Both the position numbers and the translations under genes were made by a program. The notes beneath the pieces were generated by a model. That model was not told the origin of the DNA. It did no database searches and saw only the letters and a program-made list of their open reading frames with translations. A stretch of 64,000 nt of DNA from Pseudomonas sp. MWU13-2100 (GTDB taxonomy: Bacteria; Pseudomonadota; Gammaproteobacteria; Pseudomonadales; Pseudomonadaceae). Shown one piece after another: positions 8,170 to 16,403 of the stretch; position 1 is the stretch's first letter, and each line of letters starts with the position of its first letter. The stretch lies in contig NZ_JALLIX010000025.1 in NCBI RefSeq assembly GCF_023242365.1, positions 1-64,000 of the forward strand. The letters run 5' to 3'.

Positions 8170-9911
8170 CAGCGAGCGTCCCGTGTGCTGTTCCAGTTCT
8201 GGAGAAAAGCCTTGGCGTCGACTTCGCCGGTGATCCGACTGGCCCGGCGTTCCTCGCCGTCCGGTGCGAGCCACAGCAGGGTCGGCGGCCCCGGCACTTC
8301 ATAGCGGGCGAGCAGTTCGCGGCTGGCGGCGTTGTCGTTGGTCACATCCAGGCGCAGCAGCCGTACATCGCCCAGGGCGGTTTGCACCTCGGCTTGGGCG
8401 AACACCTGTTTCTCCATGATCTTGCAGGACACGCACCAGTCGGCGTAATAGTCCACCAGCACCCATTGGCCCCGGGCCTTGGCCGTGTCCAGTTCGCGTT
8501 GCAGGGCGGCCGGGTCATTGAGGGTGACAAAGGCATCGTGGGGCGTTATCGCGCCGTTGGCCGCCCCGGTATAGACGTGCAACGGTCGCCACAGCTCGGT
8601 GCTGCCACCCGCTGCCCCGACCACCATCAGCGAACCCCAGAGGCCGAGCAGGACGCCGATGCAGGTGCTCAGCAAGGCGGTGGGGCCCGGCTGGCGGGTC
8701 TGTTGCCAGATGCAACTGCAGGCGATGATCAGCAGCAATGCGCCCCACAGGCCGAGCCACAGGGATTCGCTGACCACCGGGCGGATCATCAGTATCGCGG
8801 TCCCGAGGAACAGGAAGCCGAACACCGCCTTGACCCTGTCCATCCAGGATCCCGGCTTGGGCAGGAAACGGTTGCCCACGGTCACCAGCAGCAACAGCGG
8901 CAAGCCCATGCCGATGCCCATGGTGAACAGTATCAGGCCACCTTCGACGATTTTGCCGGTCTTGGCGATATAGAGCAGGGCCCCGGCCAGGGGCGCGGTC
9001 ATGCATGGGCCGACCAGCAGGCCGGAAAGCGCGCCGAGCACCCCGGCACCCACCAGGCTGCCGCCGCGACGGCCGCTACCGGCGTTTTCCAGGCGATCAC
9101 GCAGGGCCGCCGGCAATTGCAGTTCGAAGAAACCGAACATCGGCAGGGCCAGCAGTACGAACAGCGCGGCGAAGCTGCCCAGCAGCCAGGGTTGTTGCAG
9201 CAACGCCTGCAAGTTGCCGCCGAGCAGGGCCGCGAGCATGCCCAGGGCGGCATACACCAGCGCCATGCAGATCACATAGCTGCCGGCCAGGGCAAAGCCA
9301 CGCCGTGGGCTGGCGCCACTGCCCACCACCAGGCCGGCGAGGATCGGCAGCATCGGCAACATGCACGGGGTGAACGCCAGCAGCAGGCCGATGCTAAAGA
9401 AGAGCAGCAAACTCCAGCCCAGGGCACTGTGTTGCAGGCTGGCGGCCAGGGATTGGTCCTGAGCCTGAGCCTGGCCCGGCGCCGTGGACACCGGGGCCTT
9501 GCCGCCCAGATCGACGATCTTGCTCTGTGGCGGGTAACACAGGCCGGCGTCGGCGCAGCCTTGCCAGCCGACATTGACCTTGCCGGTGGCGCCGGCCGGG
9601 ATCAGCAGTTCGAGCTCGCTGCGATGGACCTGCTGGTCGCCGAAGAACTCGTCGCTGTGGTGCTCGCCCTCGGGCAGCGCGGGCCGCTGGGCCGGGTCGA
9701 GGCCGTCGAGTTTCAGGCGTTTCTGATAAAGGTAGTAGCCGTCGGCGATCTGCCAATAAAGCCGGGTATCCCCGGAGGGCAGGGTTTCGGCGCTGAAGGC
9801 AAACGCCTTGTCGACGGGCAGGAATTCCGGCTTTTTTACCGCGAACGGATCGTTACCGGCCTGGGCCAGGCCTGCGAAAAGGACAAAAACAAAGGTCAAC
9901 AACCAACGCAT
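8169..9911 (-). CDS. dsbD: DsbD thiol:disulfide interchange protein
   Basis: A 580-residue protein with all three DsbD modules. A signal peptide (1-18) leads to an N-terminal periplasmic domain with the cysteine pair Cys119/Cys125 (GCADAGLCYPP). Next is an eight-helix membrane domain with Cys183 in FTPCMLPMLP and a partner in GPCMTAPLAG. The C-terminal thioredoxin domain has WCVSCK (Cys493/Cys496). It moves electrons from cytoplasmic thioredoxin to periplasmic DsbG and TlpA-like partners. It is the first gene of the leftward operon, divergent from dsbR. Pseudomonads often carry a second DsbD; this is the one tied to the two-component system. Confidence 0.92.
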   Translation of the reverse strand: MRWLLTFVFVLFAGLAQAGNDPFAVKKPEFLPVDKAFAFSAETLPSGDTRLYWQIADGYYLYQKRLKLDGLDPAQRPALPEGEHHSDEFFGDQQVHRSELELLIPAGATGKVNVGWQGCADAGLCYPPQSKIVDLGGKAPVSTAPGQAQAQDQSLAASLQHSALGWSLLLFFSIGLLLAFTPCMLPMLPILAGLVVGSGASPRRGFALAGSYVICMALVYAALGMLAALLGGNLQALLQQPWLLGSFAALFVLLALPMFGFFELQLPAALRDRLENAGSGRRGGSLVGAGVLGALSGLLVGPCMTAPLAGALLYIAKTGKIVEGGLILFTMGIGMGLPLLLLVTVGNRFLPKPGSWMDRVKAVFGFLFLGTAILMIRPVVSESLWLGLWGALLLIIACSCIWQQTRQPGPTALLSTCIGVLLGLWGSLMVVGAAGGSTELWRPLHVYTGAANGAITPHDAFVTLNDPAALQRELDTAKARGQWVLVDYYADWCVSCKIMEKQVFAQAEVQTALGDVRLLRLDVTNDNAASRELLARYEVPGPPTLLWLAPDGEERRASRITGEVDAKAFLQNWNSTRDAR

Positions 9912-10219
9912 AGAAAAGCCTTAGAAACGTGGCAAGTGAGGCCAGCCTGCAAGCAGGCGATTAACCGATCATTAACCCGATATTATCCGGGTTGTGCACG
10001 GACTTTGTAGGCACCGGCTTGCCCCCGACTTGCAACTGCGCTCAACGCGGTCGGAGTGGGGGCCGGCAAGCCGGCTCCCACAGGTTGTATGGCGCTTACA
10101 AAATTGGCGCATGGCAGCTCGCCGCCGCTCCCGGTGATTAACCATTCCGGGGGCGTTGGCGGCATAATCGCCGCTTAATCCATTTGCGTTCCAATCGACA
10201 CATTTGCGCAGGTATCCCC
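9912..10219. promoter_or_regulatory. Divergent dsbD/dsbR control region with OmpR-type direct repeats
   Basis: This 308-bp gap holds the promoters of dsbD (leftward) and dsbR (rightward). Near dsbD are two direct repeats, GATTAACC (9959-9966) and CATTAACC (9970-9977), spaced 11 bp, as expected for an OmpR-family dimer. A third GATTAACC lies at 10136-10143, nearer dsbR. A REP element occupies 10006-10083 between them. DsbR binding to these repeats is an inference. Confidence 0.55.
10006..10083. repeat. REP element
   Basis: Inverted GTAGGCACCGGCTTGCC and GGCAAGCCGGCTCCCAC arms form a typical Pseudomonas REP pair in the dsbD-dsbR gap. Confidence 0.75.
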
Positions 10220-10900
10220 ATGCATGTACTGGTTTGCGAAGACGACGAGCTGATTGCCAGCGGCATCAAGGCCGGCCTGACCGCCCAGGGCATGACCGTC
10301 GAGCATGTCGCCAGCGCCGCGGCCGCGCGGGCCATGTTGCGCGCCGCGGAATTCGACGTGATGGTACTTGACCTTGGCCTGCCGGATGAAGACGGCCTGA
10401 AACTGTTGGCGCAATTGCGCCAGAAGGGCCTGGAGATACCGGTGCTGATCCTCACGGCACGCGACTCGGTCACCGACCGGGTCGACGGCCTGCAGGCCGG
10501 TGCCGACGACTACCTGCTCAAGCCCTTCGACCTGCGTGAACTCTTCGCCCGCCTGCAAACCCTGTTGCGGCGCGTGGCCGGGCGCAGCGTCAACCTGATC
10601 GAGCACGGCGCCCTGAGCTATGACCCGAGCAGTCGCGTGACCCTGCTCGGCGGCCAGCCGGTGGACCTCTCGCGCCGCGAACAGGCGCTGTTGCAGGCGC
10701 TGCTGCACAACCGCGGCCGGGTGCTCTCCAGCGAGCAACTGAAAGACAGTGTCTACGGCTTCAGCGACGAACTGGAAAGCAACGCCTTGAACGTGCATAT
10801 CCACCATCTGCGGCGCAAGCTGGGCAACGGCATTGTCGAGACCGTTCGCGGCCTGGGCTATCGACTGGGCCCGGCGGGTAACGAGGACAGCGCGTCATGA
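10220..10900 (+). CDS. dsbR: DsbR, OmpR-family response regulator
   Basis: A 226-residue OmpR/PhoB-type regulator. The receiver domain (about 1-118) has the acidic pair at EDD (7-9), phospho-acceptor Asp51 and conserved Lys101 (LLKPFD). The winged helix is C-terminal, about 125-220, with VETVRGLGYRL. The ATG at 10220 fits the family start MHVLVCEDD. It overlaps dsbS by four bases (ATGA). By order and position it matches PA2479 (DsbR), which activates dsb genes when phosphorylated. The direct repeats in the adjacent promoter region are candidate binding sites. Confidence 0.85.
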   Translation: MHVLVCEDDELIASGIKAGLTAQGMTVEHVASAAAARAMLRAAEFDVMVLDLGLPDEDGLKLLAQLRQKGLEIPVLILTARDSVTDRVDGLQAGADDYLLKPFDLRELFARLQTLLRRVAGRSVNLIEHGALSYDPSSRVTLLGGQPVDLSRREQALLQALLHNRGRVLSSEQLKDSVYGFSDELESNALNVHIHHLRRKLGNGIVETVRGLGYRLGPAGNEDSAS

Positions 10901-12222
10901 TGAGCCTGCGTTTGCGCCTGAGCCTGACCATCGGCGCGGCGTTCATCCTGATCTGGGCCCTGGCCGCGACCTGGATGCTCAGCGACCTGCGGCACCAGAT
11001 GATGTTCTCCCTCGACCAGCGCCTGGTAGCTTCGGCGCGCATGGTCGCCGGGTTGCTGGAGCAATTGCCGCCGATTTCGAGCAAGGGCGACGGTACCCAT
11101 TTCAGCGCCGAACAACTTAATATTCCCGGCGGCATGGCCTGCCAGGTCAGTTCCCTGCGCGGCGAGATCCTTGCCCGCAGCCACAACAACCCGGAACAGG
11201 CGCTGGAGGACCGGGCCGCCGGTTTCCATGACCAGATGATCGACGGCGCGCCCTGGCGCAGCTTCACCCTGGTGCGCGGCGACGTGCACATCACCACCGC
11301 CGACCGCCAGGTGGAGCGCGAGGCGTTGAACCTCTCAGTGCTGCTGGCGGCCTCGGTGCCGGTCGGCGTGGCCCTGCTGGGTTGCCTGTGCCTGCTTTGG
11401 CTGGGGATCGGCCAGGGCCTGGCGCCGCTCAATCGCATGCGTGACGCCTTGATGCGCCGTAGCGCCGACTCCCTGGAACCCTTGCAGGTGCAGCCGTTGC
11501 CGCGCGAATTGCAGCCGCTGCTGGACACCCAGAACCAGCTGTTCCAGCGCATCGGCAAGACCATCGAGCGCGAGCGCCGCCTGACCGGCGATGCCGCCCA
11601 CGAACTGCGCAGCCCGCTGACCGCGATCAAGACCCACCTGCAAGTGGCGCGCATGACCGAAGGCGCGGCCCGTGACCAGTCCCTGGCTCACGCCGAGGCC
11701 GGTGCCGACCGTCTGCACCGGACCCTCGAGCAGTTGCTGCTGCTGGCGCGGGTCGAAGGCAGCCTGTCGTTCGACGACGGCGTGCAGTGCAATGCCGAAC
11801 AAGTGGCGCGGCTGGCGATCCAGGATTCGGCCAATGGCAACCGTGACCGCATCGCCTTGCACCTTGCGCCAAACTTCTCCGCGGCCCCGCTGGAAATGCC
11901 CTCGACCCTGTCCATCGCCGCCTTGCGCAACCTGTTGGACAACGCCCTGCGCCATACTCCGGGCGATGCCCCGGTGGAGCTGAATGTGGAAACCATCGGT
12001 AACCGCGTGCGCTTCCAGGTCCGCGACCACGGCCCGGGCATCGCCCCGGACGATCTGCAGCACCTGACCGAGCGTTTCTGGCGCAACAGCACGAGCAGCG
12101 GTTGCGGCCTGGGGCTGGCGATTGTCAACGCCATCGTCCAGCGTTGCGGCTGCGTGCTGCATTTCGACAGCCGTCCCGACGGGCTGCGGGTCGAGCTGAC
12201 CATGCCGCTGCAGGCGGTCTGA
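10897..12222 (+). CDS. dsbS: DsbS, copper-responsive sensor histidine kinase candidate
   Basis: A 441-residue membrane histidine kinase. TM1 is about 8-29, the periplasmic sensor about 31-145, TM2 about 146-170, then a HAMP-like linker, the DHp H-box with His235 in DAAHELRSPLTAIKT, and a HATPase domain with RDHGPGIAP and GCGLGLAIV. The sensor has one cysteine, Cys82 (GGMACQVSS). In P. aeruginosa DsbS (PA2480), Cys82 is, from memory, reported as critical for copper binding. The conserved position supports the same role here: copper relieves phosphatase activity on DsbR and turns on dsb genes. Copper sensing in this strain is inferred. Confidence 0.82.
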   Translation: MMSLRLRLSLTIGAAFILIWALAATWMLSDLRHQMMFSLDQRLVASARMVAGLLEQLPPISSKGDGTHFSAEQLNIPGGMACQVSSLRGEILARSHNNPEQALEDRAAGFHDQMIDGAPWRSFTLVRGDVHITTADRQVEREALNLSVLLAASVPVGVALLGCLCLLWLGIGQGLAPLNRMRDALMRRSADSLEPLQVQPLPRELQPLLDTQNQLFQRIGKTIERERRLTGDAAHELRSPLTAIKTHLQVARMTEGAARDQSLAHAEAGADRLHRTLEQLLLLARVEGSLSFDDGVQCNAEQVARLAIQDSANGNRDRIALHLAPNFSAAPLEMPSTLSIAALRNLLDNALRHTPGDAPVELNVETIGNRVRFQVRDHGPGIAPDDLQHLTERFWRNSTSSGCGLGLAIVNAIVQRCGCVLHFDSRPDGLRVELTMPLQAV

Positions 12223-12359
12223 ACCTTCTCTGCTGAAAAACTCCTGATGCAAAGCATCGCCCGGGTGTGAATCCTGGCGGCGCAGGTGCGTTTGCGGAAC
12301 ACGAAGCACTGCCCTGTGCGGATGGGGCAGTGGGAAACGAGCTGAGCCGCAGGGGCTGA
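12223..12359. other. Structured noncoding segment upstream of mgtC remnant
   Basis: No reading frame is supported here. The segment can fold: CACTGCCC and GGGCAGTG pair around a 10-nt loop near 12308-12333, and shorter GC-rich arms lie on both sides. The strings GGTGTGAATCC and CAGTGGGAAA recall parts of a cobalamin riboswitch, but the invariant core is not complete, so no RNA class is assigned. Confidence 0.3.
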
Positions 12360-12614
12360 CATCATTGCGTTCGCCTGATTGTCCGGCGGGCCCAGCAGAA
12401 GACCGCACTGTCGTTGCTGGAAAAGGAACTGGAACGCAGCAACTACCCGGCCAGCGACGTCGAGGTACGACCCTTCGGTGACGAAGAAGTGGAAATCGAG
12501 GCAACCCTGGCAATCACCTCGGTGGACGGCGACGAACTCGATGCGCTGGTAGCGCGGTTGTCGACCTCGAGCATGGTGCAGCAGGCGTTCTGGAGCCCGA
12601 GTACCACCGATTGA
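12360..12614 (+). pseudogene. mgtC: mgtC C-terminal remnant
   Basis: From 12360 the frame reads about 84 residues with no start codon in a good context. It contains VRLIVRRAQQKTALSLLEKE and ends in QQAFWSPSTTD. This matches the C-terminal ACT-like domain of MgtC/SapB-family inner-membrane proteins of Pseudomonas. The four or five N-terminal transmembrane helices that define MgtC are missing, and a TGA stop at 12357-12359 precedes the fragment. It is best read as the surviving tail of a deleted gene, possibly removed together with an upstream RNA element. Expression of a free ACT-like domain from an internal TTG is possible but unsupported. Confidence 0.7.
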
Positions 12615-12910
12615 CCAAGCCCTCGCCGGCACCCACGCAGGGGGATCAGTGCAAGCTACCTGGAAATGACGAGTATCTTGGGATTTTCCCTACAGATGCT
12701 CCCGAGACCTCCCGCTAAAGTGCGGACCTCGTTCAGCCCTCATCCCCTGAGCGTGACATCCATGGGTCGGAATGACCGCACTTCTACTGTCCAGCCACAG
12801 CAGGAATTGAGAGTTTTCCTATACTGTATTTCGCTATTTTCCTGCCTTTTTTTCGATGCAAGCACGTTCACGTCTCAAGCAGTGGCTGGCGTACTTCTTG
12901 AGGATTTGTA

Positions 12911-13534
12911 ATGCGCACAGCCCTGATAGTTGACGATCACCCGTTCATTCGCATGGCCATCAAGGTCTTGCTGGAAAAGGAGGGGTTCAGGACGGTCGCC
13001 GAGGCCGATAACGGCGTCGATGCGGTGCAGTTTGCCCGGGAGTTGTCGCCGAGCCTGATTGTCATGGACCTCAATATCCCGCGGCTCGATGGCCTGGAAG
13101 CGATCAAGCGGCTCACCGACCTGCACCTGCCGAGCAAGCTGGTGGTGCTCACCGAACAGGCGCCTGAGTTCTATTCCGAGCGCTGCATGCGGGCCGGGGC
13201 CATGGGGTACATCTCCAAGACGGCCGAATTGATCGAGCTGCGCCTGGCGATCCAGGCGGTCATGCTCAACAAGAGTTTTTTTCCGCGGCTGGAGGGGCGC
13301 GCCCAAGGCCAGGGTTCCAGCGTGTCGGAGCCGGTGCTGATCGACAGCCTGAGCAACCGCGAGCTGAGCATCCTGCGCTACCTCGCCCGGGGGATGAAGA
13401 ACAAGGACATCAGCGAATTGATGCTGCTCAGTGACAAGACGGTCAGCACCTACAAGACCCGTTTGATCGACAAGCTCAATCTGAAGTCGGTGGTGGCGCT
13501 GGCGGAGTTCGCCAAGCGCAACCAGTTGATCTGA
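12911..13534 (+). CDS. Orphan NarL/BvgA-type response regulator
   Basis: A 207-residue regulator with a receiver domain (about 1-120; acidic pair DD at 8-9, phospho-acceptor Asp53, Lys at YISK) and a C-terminal LuxR helix-turn-helix (about 143-200, LSNRELSILRYLARGMKNKD). GAGGA lies before the ATG. It resembles the BvgA/EvgA group. No histidine kinase gene is adjacent, so the cognate sensor must be elsewhere. The 296-bp gap upstream (12615-12910) has an AT-rich stretch just before the gene that likely holds the promoter, but no clear boxes. Confidence 0.82.
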   Translation: MRTALIVDDHPFIRMAIKVLLEKEGFRTVAEADNGVDAVQFARELSPSLIVMDLNIPRLDGLEAIKRLTDLHLPSKLVVLTEQAPEFYSERCMRAGAMGYISKTAELIELRLAIQAVMLNKSFFPRLEGRAQGQGSSVSEPVLIDSLSNRELSILRYLARGMKNKDISELMLLSDKTVSTYKTRLIDKLNLKSVVALAEFAKRNQLI

Positions 13535-13581
13535 ACCGCCCATTCTGGCCGGAATGCATTTTTGAAGGCACCGCCTAACTT

Positions 13582-13668
13582 GTGGGAGCGGAGCTTGCCC
13601 GCGAAGAGGCCGTCGATATCGCTAAAAGCTTCGCGGCGGTGCGGCGATCCGACAAGCTCCGCTCCCAC
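13582..13668. repeat. REP pair
   Basis: GTGGGAGCGGAGCTTGCC and its inverted partner GACAAGCTCCGCTCCCAC flank a 50-bp spacer between the convergent response regulator and dkgB. Confidence 0.85.
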
Positions 13669-13701
13669 GGGTTTCCGGCTCCGGGGGCGGCGGGCACCGG
13701 C

Positions 13702-14505
13702 TCAATCCCACTGCGGTGCCAGACCCGCCGGGCTGGTCAGGCGATGGGCGCGTTCGAGGCCGGCGATCTTCAGCATATCTTCATCATTCAAATGCAGGTC
13801 CCGGGCCTTGAGATTGCTCGCCAGGTTCTCGCGTCGGGTCGACGACGGGATCACCGCATACCCCGACTGCATGGCCCAGGCCAGGGTCACTTGTGCCGGG
13901 GTCGCCTGGTGCTGCTCGGCGATCTGGCGGATGATCGGGTCCTTCAACACTTCACCATAGGCCAGGGTCATATAGGACGTGACCCGGATATCCAGGGCCT
14001 GGGCCGCCGCCACAACCTTGCGGTTCTGCAGGTAGGGGTGCAATTCGATCTGGTTGGTGGCGATCTGATCGGCACCGACGGCGGCAACCGCTTGCCGCAT
14101 CAGGTCGACGGTGAAGTTGGAAATCCCGATCTCACGGGTCAGGCCCGACTGCTTGGCCTCCAGCAACGCGCCCATGAATTCGGCGACCGGCACCTGGTCC
14201 TGCGGCGATGGCCAGTGGATCAGGGTCAGGTCCAGGTGGTCGCTACGCAGTTTGCGCAGGCTTTCCTTGAGGCTGGGGATCAAGGCGTCCTTGCCGAGGT
14301 TGGCGATCCAGATCTTGCTGGTGATAAACAGCTGGTCACGGGGGATGCCGCTGGCGGCAATGGCCTGGCCGACCTCAGCCTCGTTTTCGTAGATCTGCGC
14401 GGTATCGATGACCCGGTAGCCCAGTTCGAGGCCGGTGCTGACCGAATCGATGACAACCTGGCCTTGCAGGCGGAAGGTACCAAGGCCAAAGGTGGGAACG
14501 GACAT
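13702..14505 (-). CDS. dkgB: DkgB 2,5-diketo-D-gluconate reductase B (aldo/keto reductase)
   Basis: A 267-residue NADPH-dependent aldo/keto reductase. The beginning FGLGTFRL, DTAQIYENE (catalytic Tyr), TSKIW (catalytic Lys) and LIHWPSP (catalytic His) make up the AKR tetrad, and IPSSTRRENL is the cofactor-binding motif. The length and end (SPAGLAPQWD) closely match E. coli DkgB. It reduces 2,5-diketogluconate to 2-keto-L-gulonate and also small aldehydes such as methylglyoxal in the cytosol. The ATG at 14505 is the family start; the frame extends further upstream without support. It stands alone. Confidence 0.88.
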   Translation of the reverse strand: MSVPTFGLGTFRLQGQVVIDSVSTGLELGYRVIDTAQIYENEAEVGQAIAASGIPRDQLFITSKIWIANLGKDALIPSLKESLRKLRSDHLDLTLIHWPSPQDQVPVAEFMGALLEAKQSGLTREIGISNFTVDLMRQAVAAVGADQIATNQIELHPYLQNRKVVAAAQALDIRVTSYMTLAYGEVLKDPIIRQIAEQHQATPAQVTLAWAMQSGYAVIPSSTRRENLASNLKARDLHLNDEDMLKIAGLERAHRLTSPAGLAPQWD

Positions 14506-14678
14506 GGGGGGACTCCTGAGGTGACAGTGGGAATGAGCGGGAGTATCCCCAGCCCTATCTTTGAGAAAAAGTAGGGGTGGGGAAAAGGACTCTTTACCAG
14601 TGCGCACGAATCTGCGGAGTGTCAGGTCAGGACTCCAAGGCTTCGAGCAATGCCGCGTAGCACCCGGGTGGCGCTTGC

Positions 14679-15218
14679 TCAGCCTCTTGGTTGGAGAATC
14701 ATGCAGGTGGTCGACCCGGTGGCATAAAGCCTTCCATCGACGTCATAGATCCGTCCTTCGGCCAGGGCGGTGGAGCGCCCGAGGTGGACGATCTGGCCCT
14801 CGGCGCGGATCGGTCCGCTGCTGCCGGTCAGGGCCCGCACATAGCTGATGCGCAGGTCCAGGGTGGTATAGCCCTGGCCCTTTTGCAGGCGGGTGTGAAT
14901 GGCGCAGCCCATGCACGAGTCGAGCAGGGTTGCGGCGTAACCGCCATGGACGCTGCCCAGCGGGTTGTAGTGGCGGGTGTCCGGGGTGCCCTGGAACACG
15001 AAGCGGCCCTCGGCCCATTCGATGGGGATAAAGTCCAGCAAGCTGCCGATCGGCGGCGAGGGCAGTTCGCCGTTGCCGATGCCGTTGAAGAACTCGGCCG
15101 GCGTCAGTTGACTGACCTCGGCCAGGGTCAGGCTGCCGGGGCCTCGCAGGCGTTCGCGCATGGCCTGTTCCTCGGCGATCCATTGGGCGAGCGTGACGTC
15201 GCGGTTCGGGGTCTGCAT
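14679..15218 (-). CDS. PaaI-family hotdog-fold acyl-CoA thioesterase
   Basis: A 179-residue protein with a PaaI/YbgC-type hotdog domain over about residues 55-175. The motif NPLGSVHGGYAATLLDSCMG holds the HGG turn and the acidic residue that usually activates water for thioester hydrolysis. A 50-residue helical N-terminal extension is present. The substrate is unknown. It stands alone on the minus strand, and its upstream gap is shared with the pirin gene. An AT-rich stretch at 15236-15295 probably contains its promoter. Confidence 0.8.
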   Translation of the reverse strand: MQTPNRDVTLAQWIAEEQAMRERLRGPGSLTLAEVSQLTPAEFFNGIGNGELPSPPIGSLLDFIPIEWAEGRFVFQGTPDTRHYNPLGSVHGGYAATLLDSCMGCAIHTRLQKGQGYTTLDLRISYVRALTGSSGPIRAEGQIVHLGRSTALAEGRIYDVDGRLYATGSTTCMILQPRG

Positions 15219-15318
15219 GGGCGCCTCCTGATGAATACAAAAAAATTACGCTTGTAATATTTTAATCAATATTATGTCCAAAATATAAATTAATCCAGCA
15301 CCCTGCGAACGGAGCGCT

Positions 15319-15380
15319 GATCGTCCCAGCAGTGGAACGATCAAGCCGTTTTTTGCCGTCTAGCGGCAAAAACCGCTTGA
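15319..15380. promoter_or_regulatory. Overlapping inverted repeats upstream of pirin
   Basis: Two nested palindromes occur. GATCGT (15319-15324) pairs with ACGATC (15337-15342). TTTTTGCCG (15350-15358) pairs with CGGCAAAAA (15364-15372), with outer arms TCAAGC (15341-15346) and GCTTGA (15375-15380). They sit 34 bp before the pirin ATG in the divergent gap and look like operator sites or a strong 5'UTR hairpin. The binding protein is unknown. Confidence 0.5.
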
Positions 15381-15413
15381 ATCTAAGCTGTGCCCATGAT
15401 TATGGAGGTACCC

Positions 15414-16280
15414 ATGAAAAAGATTCTTGGTGTCTACACCAGCCCCAGGGGCCATTGGGTCGGCGACGGCTTCCCGGTGCGCACGCTGTTTTCCTACGAC
15501 AACCTGGGCCGGCACATCAGCCCGTTCCTGCTGCTGGACCACGCCGGGCCTGCCGAATTCACCCCGACCACCCAGCGTCGTGGCGTCGGCCAGCATCCTC
15601 ATCGCGGCTTTGAAACCGTGACCATCGTCTATGACGGTGAAGTGGAGCACCGCGACTCCACCGGTGCCGGCGGCGTGATCGGCCCGGGCGACGTGCAATG
15701 GATGACCGCCGCGGCGGGGATCATCCACGAGGAGTTTCATTCCGAAGCTTTTGCCCGGCGCGGTGGCCGATTGGAAATGGTCCAGCTGTGGGTCAACCTG
15801 CCGGCCCGGGACAAGTCGGCGCCGGCCGGTTACCAGGGCATTCTCGACCGCGATATTCCCAGGATCGCCCTCAAGGACCAGGCCGGCAGCCTGCGCCTGA
15901 TCGCCGGTGAATTCGACGGCCGGCAGGGGCCGGCGCGGACCTTCACGCCGATGGATGTGTGGGATATCCGCCTGGCCGCGGGGAAAACCCTGGCGCTGGA
16001 TCTGCATGAAGGGCGCAGTACGCTACTGGTGGTCCTGCGCGGCAGTGTGCGGGTCAATGCCGAGCAGCTGGCACAGCCGGGGCAACTGGTGGTGTTCGAG
16101 CGGGCCGGTAGCGATGTGTCGTTGCACGCCGATGACGATGCGCTGGTGCTGTTGCTCAGCGGCGAGCCGATCGACGAGCCGATTGTCGGCCATGGCCCCT
16201 TCGTGATGAACAGCGAAGCCGAGATCCACCAGGCCTTTGCCGACTTCCAGGCCGGGCGCTTCGGGCAAATGCACGACTGA
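15414..16280 (+). CDS. Pirin-family bicupin protein
   Basis: A 288-residue pirin with two cupin domains. The N-terminal cupin carries the metal ligands HPHRGFETVTIV, EVEHRDS and GIIHEE. The C-terminal cupin lacks a complete ligand set, as is usual. ATG at 15414 follows GGAGG. Bacterial pirins are iron-binding proteins, some with quercetinase activity and some modulating metabolic enzymes; which applies here is not clear. The upstream gap holds strong palindromes, suggesting induction by an effector. Confidence 0.85.
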   Translation: MKKILGVYTSPRGHWVGDGFPVRTLFSYDNLGRHISPFLLLDHAGPAEFTPTTQRRGVGQHPHRGFETVTIVYDGEVEHRDSTGAGGVIGPGDVQWMTAAAGIIHEEFHSEAFARRGGRLEMVQLWVNLPARDKSAPAGYQGILDRDIPRIALKDQAGSLRLIAGEFDGRQGPARTFTPMDVWDIRLAAGKTLALDLHEGRSTLLVVLRGSVRVNAEQLAQPGQLVVFERAGSDVSLHADDDALVLLLSGEPIDEPIVGHGPFVMNSEAEIHQAFADFQAGRFGQMHD

Positions 16281-16339
16281 CCGGGGTATGCGGCCCTCGC
16301 TCCTGCGGGCCGCCACACCGCGACCAATATAAAGCTATA

Positions 16340-16397
16340 ACTCCATGAAGCCGTTCTGTGCGATCTTCGCCTCGCCGACGGTTTATTTTCATGGAGT
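16340..16397 (+). promoter_or_regulatory. 5'UTR stem that would hide the MscS-like gene's ribosome binding site
   Basis: ACTCCATGAA (16340-16349) is perfectly complementary to TTCATGGAGT (16388-16397), and an inner CCGT/ACGG pair (16351-16354 with 16378-16381) extends the fold. The 3' arm contains the GGAG Shine-Dalgarno sequence for the ATG at 16404. The RNA could therefore block its own translation; whether temperature, ions or a protein opens it is unknown. Confidence 0.5.
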
Positions 16398-16403
16398 GGC
16401 TCG

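Noticed and set aside
12223..12359. Call of a cobalamin riboswitch
   Set aside because: Only scattered motif likenesses are visible, the invariant core is not complete, and no cobalamin-related gene follows.
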